Notes: generated from the letters alone by a model not told the origin. Shown: positions 36,331 to 46,218, counted from the stretch's first letter. The stretch is 64,000 nucleotides of DNA from Bacillota bacterium (GCA_012728115.1 JAAYFS010000015.1:1-64000); one strand, 5' to 3'. Made by a program: numbers and translations.

Positions 36331-38485
36331 TTTTACTTTTCTTCCCTTCGATTTCTTCTCGCGTTATGTTTTCTGGATATTCAATCCTTGGATGGAATAT
36401 CCCCGCTAAAACATGAACAAAAGCATCAGCTATCTTGTCCAAATCCCTGAATGTTAGTTCACATTCATCGAGCTGTCCACTGTTTAAACGTTCCTTAATA
36501 ATCTTTCGAACCAACCCTTCAATTTTGCCAGGTGTCGGTTTAGGAAGTGCCCTTACTGCAGCTTCAACCGCATCAGCTAAGGATACGATCGCTGTCTCTT
36601 TCGACTGTGGTCTTGGACCAGAGTAACGATAATCTTCTTCCTCGATATGTTCATTTTCGTTACTAGTCTCCACCGCTCGATGGTAGAAGTATTTCACTAA
36701 ATCAGTACCATGATGTTCAGCGATAAAGTTGGTAATTTCGTCTGGAAGATTATATTGTTTCGCTAATTCCAAACCATCTTTGACATGGGCAGTAATAATC
36801 AGAGTTGATAAAGATGGTGATACTTTATTATGTGGATTTTCCATTCCCACCTGATTTTCAACAAAGAAGTATGGACGTTTGATCTTCCCAATATCATGAA
36901 AGTTTGATCCTACTCTTGCTAACAGACCATCTGCACCAATGGCATCAGCTGCTGCCTCAGCCATATTCCCAACGATAATGCTGTGATGATAAGTTCCAGG
37001 CGCTTCCATCATCAATCTTTTTAATAATGGGTGATTTGGATTTGATAGTTCCAATAATTTGATAGCAGAAGTGATTCCAAAAACACTTTCTAAATATGGT
37101 AAAAAGCCGATCGCAATAATGGATGAGATAATTCCATTTAAAACACCTAAGTAGCTATGAATTAGTAGGGAGGTATCCTTTTGAATAAAAGATAGTATTA
37201 CGATCACGATGAAGTTCACCGCACCGACAATAAAGCCAGCGCGCATCAAATCTCCTCTTTGACCAACCTTAGAAATACCAAAAACTCCGCTTAATCCTCC
37301 TGCCAGAGCAAGAATAATAAACGTCGAGTTAAACCCTGTTACAATCCCAACAACAACTCCAAGTACCAAAGTTGCCACAATCGCTAGGCGTGAATCAAGC
37401 AGAACAGTAATAAGGATACTGGCAAGCGCAACAGGTGTTAATAATGAGGCATCTTCCCAATGAATGGTCGCCAGAATTTTAGCTATGAAAGAAACCACAA
37501 GAATGATCACACCCAATAATGCTAGTTGAGCTTCATTCTCAATAATTTCGGGTTTATTTTGATATAAATAGATACCTAGACTTGCTAATAACAGTAATAC
37601 GATCGCCAATAGCCCTAGGTAAGATAAGTAATCCGTTGGACTGCGATACAAACCTAGATCTTGCAATATTATTATATGTTCCTCACTGACTACCTCACCA
37701 TTTCGCACAATTATTTCATTGGCTTGAACATATACTGGTTCGACTTGTTCACTGGCATCTTGCTTGATCTGTTCAATTTTCTGAACATTAACTGTTAAAT
37801 TTGGTTGAATGATTTGTTGTCCCAAACTATAAGTTACCTGTTGTAATCTAGAAGGGATCTGAGTTTCACCAATCAATTCAGGAACCTTATTACGTACAAC
37901 TTGCAAATCACGTTCGGGAATCTTTTGGTTCATTAATTCAAGCAAAATTTGGCGAGTTTGCGCAGCAAAAGACTGAAAATCCTCCAATGAATGTGCGAGA
38001 ACAAGCCGGATCGCATCAGAACTTAGCTCAATCCCCCAATTTTTATGTAAGCCAAATTGAATCTCTTCGACTGATAAGGGCTGTTGTGCTTCCTGGTTTT
38101 CTTCAGTTGTTTCCTCACTAAAAAAACCTTGCCTTAAAGTCGTAAAAGTACCATCGATTCTTTCTTCTGCGCGAATGATGGTCGCATAGTTCAAATCATA
38201 ATTATCCAGATCTTCAAGGGCCTCAACCTCAGCCTTTTCAGCCCGCTCACGCTGCAAGCGCTCAGTCTCAGGCCTATTGACAATCGTTTTTGGTGAAACG
38301 ATATCACGTGGACTAACTTGTCCAACTTCCAAGTCGACTTCACTAGGCAAGAAATTTATTGCTAAGATTGCAAATAATCCAGCACATACTAAAACTGCCA
38401 GTATCCACTGGCGAACACTATTCCTATCTAATATGGCATCTATATATTTTTTCGCATCTTTCCATCCTTTACGTTTCTTAACCAC
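36299..38485 (-). CDS. pgpH: 7TMR-HD cyclic di-AMP phosphodiesterase (PgpH/YqfF)
   Basis: A 728-aa membrane protein. A cytosolic start and TM1 (about residues 27-46) lead to an extracellular 7TMR-HDED domain of about 230 residues. Seven packed helices (about 285-480) and a C-terminal HD phosphodiesterase with HHSIIVGNMAEAA and GSNFHDIGKIKRP follow. PgpH-type enzymes degrade c-di-AMP to pApA and influence potassium and osmotic balance. It lies between phoH and ybeY, the Bacillus order. GTG start with ggggga upstream. Confidence 0.95.
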   Translation of the reverse strand: MVKKRKGWKDAKKYIDAILDRNSVRQWILAVLVCAGLFAILAINFLPSEVDLEVGQVSPRDIVSPKTIVNRPETERLQRERAEKAEVEALEDLDNYDLNYATIIRAEERIDGTFTTLRQGFFSEETTEENQEAQQPLSVEEIQFGLHKNWGIELSSDAIRLVLAHSLEDFQSFAAQTRQILLELMNQKIPERDLQVVRNKVPELIGETQIPSRLQQVTYSLGQQIIQPNLTVNVQKIEQIKQDASEQVEPVYVQANEIIVRNGEVVSEEHIIILQDLGLYRSPTDYLSYLGLLAIVLLLLASLGIYLYQNKPEIIENEAQLALLGVIILVVSFIAKILATIHWEDASLLTPVALASILITVLLDSRLAIVATLVLGVVVGIVTGFNSTFIILALAGGLSGVFGISKVGQRGDLMRAGFIVGAVNFIVIVILSFIQKDTSLLIHSYLGVLNGIISSIIAIGFLPYLESVFGITSAIKLLELSNPNHPLLKRLMMEAPGTYHHSIIVGNMAEAAADAIGADGLLARVGSNFHDIGKIKRPYFFVENQVGMENPHNKVSPSLSTLIITAHVKDGLELAKQYNLPDEITNFIAEHHGTDLVKYFYHRAVETSNENEHIEEEDYRYSGPRPQSKETAIVSLADAVEAAVRALPKPTPGKIEGLVRKIIKERLNSGQLDECELTFRDLDKIADAFVHVLAGIFHPRIEYPENITREEIEGKKSKSGNPHQQPAE

Positions 38486-38508
38486 AATGATCCCCCTTTG
38501 GGATTGCT

Positions 38509-39474
38509 CTATTGATCTTCCTTTTCCGCATACCTTTCGTACGCTTCGATAATTCTTTGGACAAGTGGGTGACGCACCACATCACTGCCAGTGAGATAAG
38601 AAAAACCTATCCCAGGTATATCTTTTAATATTCTCTGAATTTTTATCAGTCCTGAATTCTTTCCTCTTGGAAGATCGATCTGTGTAATATCTCCCGTAAC
38701 AATTGCTTTCGAGCCATAACCCAATCTAGTCAAAAACATCTTCATTTGTTCAGGGGTTGTGTTTTGGGCCTCATCAAGAATAATGAACGAGTCGTCTAAA
38801 GTTCGTCCACGCATATAAGCTAGTGGCGCAATTTCTACTACTCCTCTTTCTCGATATTTCTGATAGACTTCTTGCCCAAGGATTTCGTATAACGCATCAT
38901 ACAATGGGCGTAAGTATGGATCTACTTTACTTTGTAAATCGCCTGGCAAAAACCCAAGATGTTCGCCCGCTTCTACTGCTGGGCGCGTTAAAATTATTCT
39001 TTGGACTTCCTTTCTTTTCAAAGCAGCGATCGCCATTGCCATCGCTAAATAGGTTTTTCCTGTTCCAGCTGGTCCGATAGCAAAAACTATTTCGCTACGC
39101 TGCACTAATTGATAATATTGTTTTTGACCAGCAGTCTTAGGGCGAATCTGTTTCCCTCTCGCAGTAGTTACGATGACTTCTGAACCGATCTCACGCATAG
39201 TGGTTAATTGATCAGTATTTCGAACTAATTGAGTTGCATAGTAAGCCTCTTGTGAGGTGATATCATGGTCCAAATCCACTAAGTTCTTCAGTGCATCACT
39301 AGCACGCTTTACCGCTTCGGGTTCACCAATAATTACCAATTCCAATCCTCGGGGAATTATCTGAACATCTAATTCTTCCTCAATTAACTTGAGGTTTTCA
39401 TCTCCTCTTCCACTAAGTGCTTGAGCTTGTTCATTATTCTTTAATTTAATTACCTCTTCGACGATTTCCTTCAA
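38509..39474 (-). CDS. phoH: PhoH family ATPase
   Basis: A 321-aa cytoplasmic ATPase, RNA-associated and likely helicase-like. A KH-like N-terminal region (about residues 25-65) is followed by the P-loop FAIGPAGTGKTYLAMAMA, then ILDEAQNTTPEQMKMFLTR as Walker B and sensor. The track start is 48 codons upstream in the yqfD end. TTG 39474 with ggggg eight bases ahead matches the usual N-terminus. Its neighbour ybeY is its usual functional partner in rRNA metabolism. Confidence 0.95.
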   Translation of the reverse strand: MKEIVEEVIKLKNNEQAQALSGRGDENLKLIEEELDVQIIPRGLELVIIGEPEAVKRASDALKNLVDLDHDITSQEAYYATQLVRNTDQLTTMREIGSEVIVTTARGKQIRPKTAGQKQYYQLVQRSEIVFAIGPAGTGKTYLAMAMAIAALKRKEVQRIILTRPAVEAGEHLGFLPGDLQSKVDPYLRPLYDALYEILGQEVYQKYRERGVVEIAPLAYMRGRTLDDSFIILDEAQNTTPEQMKMFLTRLGYGSKAIVTGDITQIDLPRGKNSGLIKIQRILKDIPGIGFSYLTGSDVVRHPLVQRIIEAYERYAEKEDQ

Positions 39475-39538
39475 ACCCAATCCCCCTACATAGCAATTCC
39501 TTAGCTTTATTATATGCAAAATAAACCAGTGATGCAAA

Positions 39539-40717
39539 TCATTCCTGCTTTGCAGAAGCGAACGCACCGATATCATCTTCGAGCTCGACCAACAAGCCAA
39601 TTCGTACGCCATAATCATCTACGATTGTATATTCTCGAATTTGCGTCTCTGTAATTTTGTGCTTTTCAATACCTTCAGCTTCCAGCATCTCCCACGCTCT
39701 CATTAATGCTAATGCACGAGCTTCCTCCTCTGGAATCACTACTGTTTCATAAACGACCTCGTAATATACTAGTTTGGTTGTTTGTAATAACTGAAAGCCA
39801 TTAACAATATCAAGTTTCCAATCTGATTTTTCAACCACATAGTTTTCAAACGGTGGTTTTTTCCTAAATCCTAGTTCTTTTCCCCCTATTTTTAAAACGT
39901 ATCCAGTGTGAGAATTCCCTGTACGTTGTTGGATTATGCGATAAAAGGCCGCTTCCCCGATCGCTTCATACCACACCCTTGCTCGAACCAACCCCTCAGC
40001 GCGACCATGTTGCTTTCGACCATACTGATCATAGTATTCTCCTGAGATCAGTACATCTCCTTTGCGAACAGTATCACCCACTCTTACTTGCGGGATACCA
40101 CGAAAAGTCATCACCTGCGTAATGATCCCATCGCGTGCTGCGATTACATCACCCACCAATTGAGTACTCGGATCGGGCATAGATTTTTCGACGATTTGGA
40201 TCTTCGCTAAAACTCCCCGAACACTGATTCCAACCCAAGCTATCTCACTTATTTCACTCATAATTTGGTTTTCGATTGAGCGCGGTGACAAATCTGTTTT
40301 TCGAGTTCCCACCTGGACACCCTGATCGATCAATATTTCAATGACTTCTTCTTTACTCACTTGCTCAAGCCCAGTAATCTGAACAAACCAAATGAATCCT
40401 GATAAGTAATACAGTAAGATTGCGAAAACAATAAATCCGATAAATAAAAAATACCTAGTTTGGGCTTTATTTAAATAGAAAGGAAAACCGTACTTACCCA
40501 CAATATTTATACGGACGGGAAGATCCCTTACTAATGGTCTGATTTTCCGAAACCCTTTGATACTTATTTTTGCGATCAAAGTATCTACAGATAATCTTTC
40601 GATATCCCAGAGATCCCAATCGGCATCAAGAATTCGATTAAAGAGGATTTCTACACCTGGTCCTTTAAACTTGAGCACTAAGTATCCTGTTAACCAAGCC
40701 CAGAGTCTCTGTATCAA
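39539..40717 (-). CDS. yqfD: Sporulation protein YqfD
   Basis: A 392-aa sporulation membrane protein. The YqfD fold is visible: an N-terminal cytosolic part, one helix at about residues 88-110 (YFLFIGFIVFAILLYYL) and a long outside part with GDVIAARDGIITQVMTFRG and VRKGDVLISG. In Bacillus it is expressed in the mother cell. TTG start with aggaggg. Forms the yqfC-yqfD pair. Confidence 0.93.
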   Translation of the reverse strand: MIQRLWAWLTGYLVLKFKGPGVEILFNRILDADWDLWDIERLSVDTLIAKISIKGFRKIRPLVRDLPVRINIVGKYGFPFYLNKAQTRYFLFIGFIVFAILLYYLSGFIWFVQITGLEQVSKEEVIEILIDQGVQVGTRKTDLSPRSIENQIMSEISEIAWVGISVRGVLAKIQIVEKSMPDPSTQLVGDVIAARDGIITQVMTFRGIPQVRVGDTVRKGDVLISGEYYDQYGRKQHGRAEGLVRARVWYEAIGEAAFYRIIQQRTGNSHTGYVLKIGGKELGFRKKPPFENYVVEKSDWKLDIVNGFQLLQTTKLVYYEVVYETVVIPEEEARALALMRAWEMLEAEGIEKHKITETQIREYTIVDDYGVRIGLLVELEDDIGAFASAKQE

Positions 40718-40728
40718 GATTAACCCTC

Positions 40729-41001
40729 CTAATCGATCGAGAATTCGATATCTAATAAGAATCCTTGGATTGTTATTTCTTCTTTGTATAGGCGTTTTAG
40801 CCTAAGTTTCCGTCCTCTTAGAATTAACGTTATACCTTTATTTCCCCTAATACTGATCTGCTCAGTTGTATATTCAAGGAGGCCTCGATGGTTTTCGATG
40901 GTTGCCTCCATGTTTCCAATTATCTCAATCTTTGGTAAAGACATCATAATATCTGATGGGAGTTCGAGAATGTCTGTCATTGCTTTTAAGAGTTTGGCCA
41001 T
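40729..41001 (-). CDS. yqfC: Sporulation protein YqfC
   Basis: A 90-aa protein of the YqfC/YabP-type family, with LPSDIMMSLPKIEIIGN and the C-terminal LKEITIQG-like stretch RLYKEEITIQGFLLDIEF. It is predicted to be made in the mother cell. aggaggt before ATG. It is 11 bp from yqfD and sits downstream of a terminator, so yqfC heads a new transcription unit. Confidence 0.93.
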   Translation of the reverse strand: MAKLLKAMTDILELPSDIMMSLPKIEIIGNMEATIENHRGLLEYTTEQISIRGNKGITLILRGRKLRLKRLYKEEITIQGFLLDIEFSID

Positions 41002-41066
41002 TAACCTACCTCCTAACCCTGGTTCTTATAAAACCTATGCATAGATCCGATAAAAAAACACTTCTA

Positions 41067-41100
41067 CAACAAAAAACCTTGGTTCAGCACCAAGGTTTTT
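41067..41100 (-). terminator. Rho-independent terminator after the nfeD-floA unit
   Basis: aaaaaccttgg / ccaaggttttt with a 7-nt loop, followed on the minus strand by TTTTTTGTTG. It separates the nfeD-floA-149-aa unit from yqfC. Confidence 0.9.
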
Positions 41101-41120
41101 CACTGTTCTCAGTTCAGTTC

Positions 41121-41570
41121 TCAGCGAACCTTCCAAGCACTTTTGGCTCGCGGTTCCCCGATAATTTCTTTTAGAAGCATAGCTTCTGCTAATTTATTAG
41201 AATTCAATCTAATTCGTAGTTTTTGTTTTGGTAATGGTTGCACCCTTACCGCGCTTTCGACTACACTATCCTCTTCATCATCGTTATTCCAACCACCTAA
41301 ATCATCATCCCAAATTTCTTCATCGAAACTATCCTCATTCATAGTTACCGAAACTCTAGGCTCTTGAACCGTTTGAGTTTCTGTGACAATTCTAGACTCA
41401 AAACTAGATTCTGCTGGAATGAAGTCTTTTACTGTTTCCTCTGAATTAAATTCGGGTGTAGTTTTCCCAGTCGCCTTTACATCCTGTTTTTTCTGTTGTT
41501 TATCTACTAGTTTGGCTAAAGCGCTGATGATTAGTATGATAAGGTAAAAAATCGAAAAATAATCTTTCAA
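41121..41570 (-). CDS. Membrane-anchored acidic protein downstream of floA, unknown function
   Basis: A 149-aa protein with an N-terminal helix (residues 4-20, YFSIFYLIILIISALAK). A long acidic, low-complexity linker follows (DSFDEEIWDDDLGGWNNDDEEDS). The basic C-terminal segment has AMLLKEIIGEPRAKSAW, which looks like a conserved terminal motif. It occupies the place of Bacillus yqfB but is unrelated to that protein as far as I can tell. 33 bp after floA, so likely cotranscribed and perhaps linked to flotillin membrane domains. Function unknown. Confidence 0.75.
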   Translation of the reverse strand: MKDYFSIFYLIILIISALAKLVDKQQKKQDVKATGKTTPEFNSEETVKDFIPAESSFESRIVTETQTVQEPRVSVTMNEDSFDEEIWDDDLGGWNNDDEEDSVVESAVRVQPLPKQKLRIRLNSNKLAEAMLLKEIIGEPRAKSAWKVR

Positions 41571-41603
41571 TATCTCACCACCCTAATGTCAAAAGGGGCT
41601 TTC

Positions 41604-42596
41604 TTATGAACCACTCTTATCTGAATTTTTATCGTCTTCGATCTCTCTACTGAGCGATTCTCTCATTTTGGTATCGGACTTGATATTCTGGATATTGTAG
41701 TAATCCATAATTCCGAGTTTTCCCTCACGCAATGCTTGTGCCATTGCACGAGGAACTTCAGCTTCTGCTTCAACAACCATTGCTCTCATCTCTTGAACGC
41801 GAGCTTTCATTTCTTGCTCTAAAGCTAGAGCAGCAAAACGTCTTTCAGCAGCTTTTGCTTGAGCAATGTTTTTATCTGCTTCCGCTTGGTCAATTTGTAA
41901 ACGCGCACCGATATTGCGACCTACATCAACGTCAGCGATATCGATCGATAGGATCTCAAAAGCTGTACCAGCATCAAGACCCTTACTTAAAACAGTTTGA
42001 GAGATAAGGTCTGGATTTTCCAAAACCTCCCCATGCGAATTCTGCGAACCAACGGTAGAGACAATACCTTCTCCCACCCGAGCGATAATAGTTGCTTCAC
42101 CCGCCCCACCAATTAATCGGTCAATGTTCGCGCGAACAGTAACGCGTGCCCTAACGATTAATTCAATTCCATTTAACGCAACAGCTGATATGGCTGGAGT
42201 TTCGATCACTTTTGGGTTAACACTCATTTGGACAGCTTCAAAAACATTTCGGCCAGCCAGATCAATGGCAGCGGCTTTCTCGAAATTCATAGGGATATCT
42301 GCCCTATGAGATGCAATCAAAGCGTCGATAACTCTATCAACCTGACCCCCCGCAAGGAAGTGAGCTTCCAGCTGGTTAATCGAAACCGCCAAACCTGCTT
42401 TTTGGGCTTTAATAAGAGGTATAATAATGCGTGAGGGGGGGACACGACGTAATCTCATTCCAACTAAAGTAAAGATACCGACCTTTACCCCTGCAGCCAA
42501 CGCTGAAATCCACAATCCGATTGGAACAAAGGTAAAGAACAACGATAGACCAATAACTATCAATAAGATAATAAACACGATCAACAATGGTTCCAT
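41604..42596 (-). CDS. floA: Flotillin-like protein FloA
   Basis: A 330-aa scaffold of functional membrane microdomains. N-terminal membrane hairpin (residues 3-26) and short second hydrophobic stretch (about 31-48) are followed by the SPFH-like region ([34 protein letters not shown]-like) and an EA-rich coiled coil (about 235-300). GGAGG site before ATG. The nfeD-floA pair is the conserved arrangement. Confidence 0.97.
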   Translation of the reverse strand: MEPLLIVFIILLIVIGLSLFFTFVPIGLWISALAAGVKVGIFTLVGMRLRRVPPSRIIIPLIKAQKAGLAVSINQLEAHFLAGGQVDRVIDALIASHRADIPMNFEKAAAIDLAGRNVFEAVQMSVNPKVIETPAISAVALNGIELIVRARVTVRANIDRLIGGAGEATIIARVGEGIVSTVGSQNSHGEVLENPDLISQTVLSKGLDAGTAFEILSIDIADVDVGRNIGARLQIDQAEADKNIAQAKAAERRFAALALEQEMKARVQEMRAMVVEAEAEVPRAMAQALREGKLGIMDYYNIQNIKSDTKMRESLSREIEDDKNSDKSGS

Positions 42597-42619
42597 TAGT
42601 TTTCCTCCCTATCCGTTTT

Positions 42620-43918
42620 TTAAGTAGAAACTTCTCGAACTACGATACGTATACCTTCCACATACACTACTTCAACAGGAACATCGTTTTTGATAAATCC
42701 TCCATCAGAAACAACACTATATCTCTGTCCTTCTATTAAAGCGGTTCCACTTGGTCTTAATGGAGTAACTGTAACACCTCGCTTTCCTACTAAATCATTA
42801 TAAGTCGGAGTACCCTTATATCCCGATTCTTTATCTTCGCGATGTTCTAATACCAATCTTCGCCAAACCCGAGACTGGGTAAATCTCCGCCAGAATAAGA
42901 CAATTACCAAAATGGAGATAAGTAAAGCCAAAACAATACTCCATAAAGCGGAAGTAATACTTCCAAACGCCAAGAACAAGCTAACGAATAGCGCGATTAT
43001 TCCCAAGATGCCGACGATCCCAAACCCTGGCACAACAAAAACCTCTACTGCAATAAGCCCAAGTCCGACAATAAATAGGATGATAACTTCTAAGCCAGCC
43101 AACCCTATAACCAACCTCCCCCCAAAAAATAGTACTAAAGCAATAACTCCAACGGTACCTGAAACGCCCCATCCAGGGGACATTACTTCGAAAATAATGC
43201 CTAAAAATCCAATGGCCAGTAACAAAGAACTCATCAAAGGGCCTGTAAGAAAACTTGCTACTCGTTCCGCCCAATTTGGATAGTATTGAATAATCGGTAA
43301 TTCATCAAGTCCAAATTCCTTCAATACCTCATCTCGGGATGAAGTGATTAAATCGGCGTATCCTAATTCGAGAGCCTGATGAGCAGATAGAGCTAAAATT
43401 TGCTCGGAAGAAACAAGTCCAGGAATTTCGACATTAATATCCACCATAGCAGCCGCGATCTGCGGATCCCTTCCGTAAACCTCAGCAGTAGATTCAAACT
43501 CAGCACGCAATGCCGAAACAGTTTTCTCGTCAGTGGGTTGTGGCTCGGCAGCGCCAATCGAACTACCTGGGTACATTGCGATATGAGGAGCAGCTAGCGT
43601 AATTAAGGCTCCCGCTGACCAAGCGCGATTTTGAACATACACAACCACAGGCATTTTCATTCTTATTATTAGATCGCGAATCTCAGTGGCTGCATCCACC
43701 CTTCCACCAAAAGTATCGATCTCAATAAGAACAGCGGAATTAGATTTTTCTGCGTCCTTTAATACTCTCGCCACAAATCCTGCCTCACCTGGAGAAATAT
43801 CTCCCTTGATCGGTAAGACATAAATCGCCTCTGGTGTACTAGCAGCTATTTGCACAGGAGCAATTACCAGTAACGAACAAAGCATTAAGGTCAACATAAA
43901 AATTACTCTATCTTTCAT
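42620..43918 (-). CDS. NfeD family membrane-bound serine protease
   Basis: About 432 aa. It has a signal peptide or anchor (about residues 5-22), a ClpP-class protease domain with IEIDTFGGRVDAATEIRD and the nucleophile region NRAWSAGALITLA, four to five membrane helices (about 220-350) and a C-terminal NfeD OB fold. This is the long NfeD1b type that pairs with flotillins (YqeZ in Bacillus). Start is uncertain: the track begins 12 codons earlier, and a GTG nine nt before this ATG has aagga spaced well. It is 23 bp upstream of floA. Confidence 0.92.
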   Translation of the reverse strand: MKDRVIFMLTLMLCSLLVIAPVQIAASTPEAIYVLPIKGDISPGEAGFVARVLKDAEKSNSAVLIEIDTFGGRVDAATEIRDLIIRMKMPVVVYVQNRAWSAGALITLAAPHIAMYPGSSIGAAEPQPTDEKTVSALRAEFESTAEVYGRDPQIAAAMVDINVEIPGLVSSEQILALSAHQALELGYADLITSSRDEVLKEFGLDELPIIQYYPNWAERVASFLTGPLMSSLLLAIGFLGIIFEVMSPGWGVSGTVGVIALVLFFGGRLVIGLAGLEVIILFIVGLGLIAVEVFVVPGFGIVGILGIIALFVSLFLAFGSITSALWSIVLALLISILVIVLFWRRFTQSRVWRRLVLEHREDKESGYKGTPTYNDLVGKRGVTVTPLRPSGTALIEGQRYSVVSDGGFIKNDVPVEVVYVEGIRIVVREVST

Positions 43919-44009
43919 GCTGTTCACCCACTTTCCTTGTTTCCCACTTTTCACTTCAATTATATACTATTACGCAGAATAAAGTCTATCATTCAAGCCT
44001 TTTCTAAGC

Positions 44010-44041
44010 AAAAAAGCTCGATATCAAAAGATATCGAGCTT
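44010..44041 (-). terminator. Rho-independent terminator of rpsU
   Basis: aagctcgatatc / gatatcgagctt with a tttt loop on the minus strand, followed by TTTTTTGC. It starts seven bases after the rpsU stop. Confidence 0.92.
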
Positions 44042-44047
44042 GTCTAG

Positions 44048-44224
44048 TTAGCTAAACTTTCTTCTCCTTGCTGCCTCACTTTTTTTCTTTCTTCGTACAC
44101 TTGGCTTATCGTAATACTCTCTCTTCCTGTACTCTGACAAAACGCCAGACATCCGAACACTCTTCTTAAAACGGCGCAAAGCGTTATCGAGGGACTCGTT
44201 CTTGCCAATCTTCACTTCTGCCAT
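44048..44224 (-). CDS. rpsU: 30S ribosomal protein S21
   Basis: A 58-aa protein below the ORF-track cutoff. The translation begins [19 protein letters not shown], continues with [19 protein letters not shown] and ends in a basic [12 protein letters not shown] tail, which is S21. It is a small-subunit protein near the anti-Shine-Dalgarno region of 16S rRNA. The ribosome site is ggagggaggg. It has a consensus promoter and its own terminator, at the head of the yqf block as in Bacillus. Confidence 0.98.
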   Translation of the reverse strand: MAEVKIGKNESLDNALRRFKKSVRMSGVLSEYRKREYYDKPSVRRKKKSEAARRRKFS

Positions 44225-44272
44225 CTATATCCCTCCCTCCGAACAAATCAGTAAACTATGCAATCATTATTA

Positions 44273-44301
44273 ATTATAAACGATTCTCTGAAGGAGGTCA
44301 A
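44273..44301 (-). promoter_or_regulatory. Strong SigA-type promoter of rpsU
   Basis: Minus-strand TTGACC, a 17-bp spacer and a perfect TATAAT, about 50 bp before the rpsU ATG. Confidence 0.9.
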
Positions 44302-44325
44302 CGAATTTTATTCGGATGAAAGAGG

Positions 44326-44685
44326 TCATTTAAATGAATCCTCAGACCGCTTACTATCCACAACTCGTCCTGTATATTGAGGGAAATCGCAATACAACAC
44401 CAATTCACCTATTAACCTCTTGGTCGTGATAGTCCAAGTTTCCGCTTCTTTAACTTCTCTAAGCACTTTCAAGAATCTATTTCTGTTAAAGGGATTAACC
44501 CGAGATAGCCTACCAACACTAATCAGATGTATCCCTCTATCTTTAATTTTCATTAAGCACGTAAAACAAACAATATGTACTTTTTCTGCGTTATCCTTTG
44601 AAGTATTAGTTTGGTCGACTACTAGTTCACCTTTCCAATTCCTTATTTCACCCTTGCAATGTTCACAAACTGGGAATTTGGACAC
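44326..44685 (-). CDS. Small zinc-finger-like protein, unknown function
   Basis: A 119-aa protein with an N-terminal four-cysteine pattern: CEHC (C7, C10) and CFTC (C40, C43), likely one zinc site. A basic region (RNRFLKVLREVKE) and a C-terminal part follow. I do not recognise the family. A good aggtgg site lies six bases before the GTG start. A plus-strand ORF (44420-44758) covers the same DNA, but the cysteine spacing and ribosome site favour this strand. Confidence 0.6.
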   Translation of the reverse strand: MSKFPVCEHCKGEIRNWKGELVVDQTNTSKDNAEKVHIVCFTCLMKIKDRGIHLISVGRLSRVNPFNRNRFLKVLREVKEAETWTITTKRLIGELVLYCDFPQYTGRVVDSKRSEDSFK

Positions 44686-44830
44686 CTATATCCACCTCTC
44701 AATCTATAAGATTGTATCTTGGATAACCATTCATATATTAAGTTGCTTTGGAGGGTGAAAAAGTCAACTGCAAGTAACATTTTTTTATAATTTTCAGCAA
44801 AAAATAAGATGATTCCTTAACAAATGTATC

Positions 44831-45777
44831 CTAGAGTAACTTATCAATATGATCTAGGTACCAATTAATTCTCTCTAGCGCACTACTTAAGTACTTAGTA
44901 ACTATATCAACTCTTGATGAATCCTTTTGAATACGAATACCATAGGTTTCGATCCAGAGCCTAGATAACGGTAATAGATAAACATCTTCTTCGGCGAGAG
45001 CCATTGGTCCATTATGGTTTAGATATTCTTCCATAAACTCAACGTAGAATTTTTTATTTAACTCAAAATCTCTCGCATTCCAATTCCGCGACCACATTTC
45101 AAGCGCAATTGCTAAGTCAAACTTAAGAGGATGGTTGATCCAAAAGCCGAAATCCACTACTTGCTGTATTTCGTCACCAGCAAAAATGGTATTACTAGCA
45201 TGGAAATCAGCATGACATAAACCACGTTTTAATGCCTTTATATTATCAACCACATTTTCAATTAAATGAGAAACAGTTTGCTTAAATTCTATTAAAACAC
45301 TGCCTGGGCGATTCAACTCCTCTGAAAATAACCACGGTCCCAACAAAGAATTAAGTGGATCATGATCATACATCCAGTTAATTGTATTGCAATATGGAAG
45401 ATCCAAAGGTCTTTCTGGTCCTTTAAGCACGAGTGCTACTTGCTGAAACCTAGCAAAAACCCTTGCAGCATTCTTTAATCTATTTGGTGTAACTTCTGGT
45501 GCATACCACTCATTTTGAAAATCCTCAATGCAATCATCAACGTACGAATAATAAGTAATAAACCGATCGCCACAAATTATTGGTTTGGAAATCGGGATCT
45601 GAATCGGAATGCCAGATTCAAATAAAACATGACACAGATTATGGATATAGTTTACTTGCTCTAGTTGGTTCAAATTAAAAACTCGACCCACTCTTTTTTA
45701 TCTTTTTCCAGCCAGGTTCTTTTAACTGTACCTACAAAACCTTGTTCGGGAATGATAGGGTTAGTAGTTTCGTTCAT
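44831..45777 (-). pseudogene. Frameshifted APH/CotS-like kinase gene
   Basis: The track shows a 286-aa ORF from GTG 45691 with no ribosome site. It holds the catalytic loop GLCHADFHASNTIF and VVDFGFW of the aminoglycoside-phosphotransferase/CotS kinase fold. A better start lies upstream: ATG 45777 with gaggtggg before it, reading MNETTNPIIPEQGFVGTVKRT for 35 codons until a TGA. One extra A in the A6 run at 45694-45699 would join the two frames into about 315 residues. Even then the N-lobe looks short. It is therefore likely a decayed or slippage-disrupted gene; a sequencing error is the alternative. The substrate cannot be inferred. Confidence 0.65.
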
Positions 45778-46172
45778 TATCCCACCTCGTCGCTTAGAAG
45801 TAAACTGTTCCTTAACTAATTTTTTCTATACTTAGACACTAAATCATAAGAACCTTCATGTTTCCCCTCTGATTTTAGTACTTATTCAAATATTGTAAGC
45901 GTCAAAGTGATCACACCTATCGCCCCTTTGAAACGATGAGATAGTGAATCCATCATATCCAAGTGCTTGATGTTTCCATAGTTGAAAAGACTTAAATACG
46001 AACTATGGGCTGAACGTTTGCTTATTGGTCACCCCCAGGCAATAGATTTATCTGGCAACCTTAAAACCTGTTGAATAGTGGCCTGTTAAGATGCTATCGA
46101 GAAAAATGATCAAAGAAGAAGAAAAAATCGTTTCACCAAAAACATGTTACAATGCGGCTTAGCTAAGAAACC
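45778..46172. other. Intergenic stretch without recognisable gene
   Basis: About 395 bp between the kinase pseudogene and the pfl terminator. It contains an 8-bp inverted repeat ccatagtt/aactatgg around 16-17 nt and scattered short plus-strand frames of under 30 codons that I cannot assign. A weak minus-strand promoter candidate (TTGACG and TACTAA, spacer 19) could serve the kinase gene. No tRNA, IS end or riboswitch signature is seen. Confidence 0.4.
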
Positions 46173-46218
46173 AAAAATGCACTTAGGAGTAGATCACGGA
46201 TCATACTCCTAAGTGCAT
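46173..46218 (-). terminator. Rho-independent terminator of the pfl operon
   Basis: The 15-bp perfect stem atgcacttaggagta / tactcctaagtgcat with a 12-nt loop is followed on the minus strand by TTTTTGG. It follows the activase-regulator stop by about 35 bp. Confidence 0.9.

Noticed and set aside
44420-44758. Plus-strand 112-aa ORF
   Set aside because: It is antisense to the 119-aa Cys-rich gene, which has CxxC pairs and a well-placed ribosome site; the plus-strand ORF has neither.
45900-46170. Transposase remnant on the plus strand
   Set aside because: Short frames read plausibly (for example ending KTC stop) but are under 30 codons, with no inverted repeats or target duplication.
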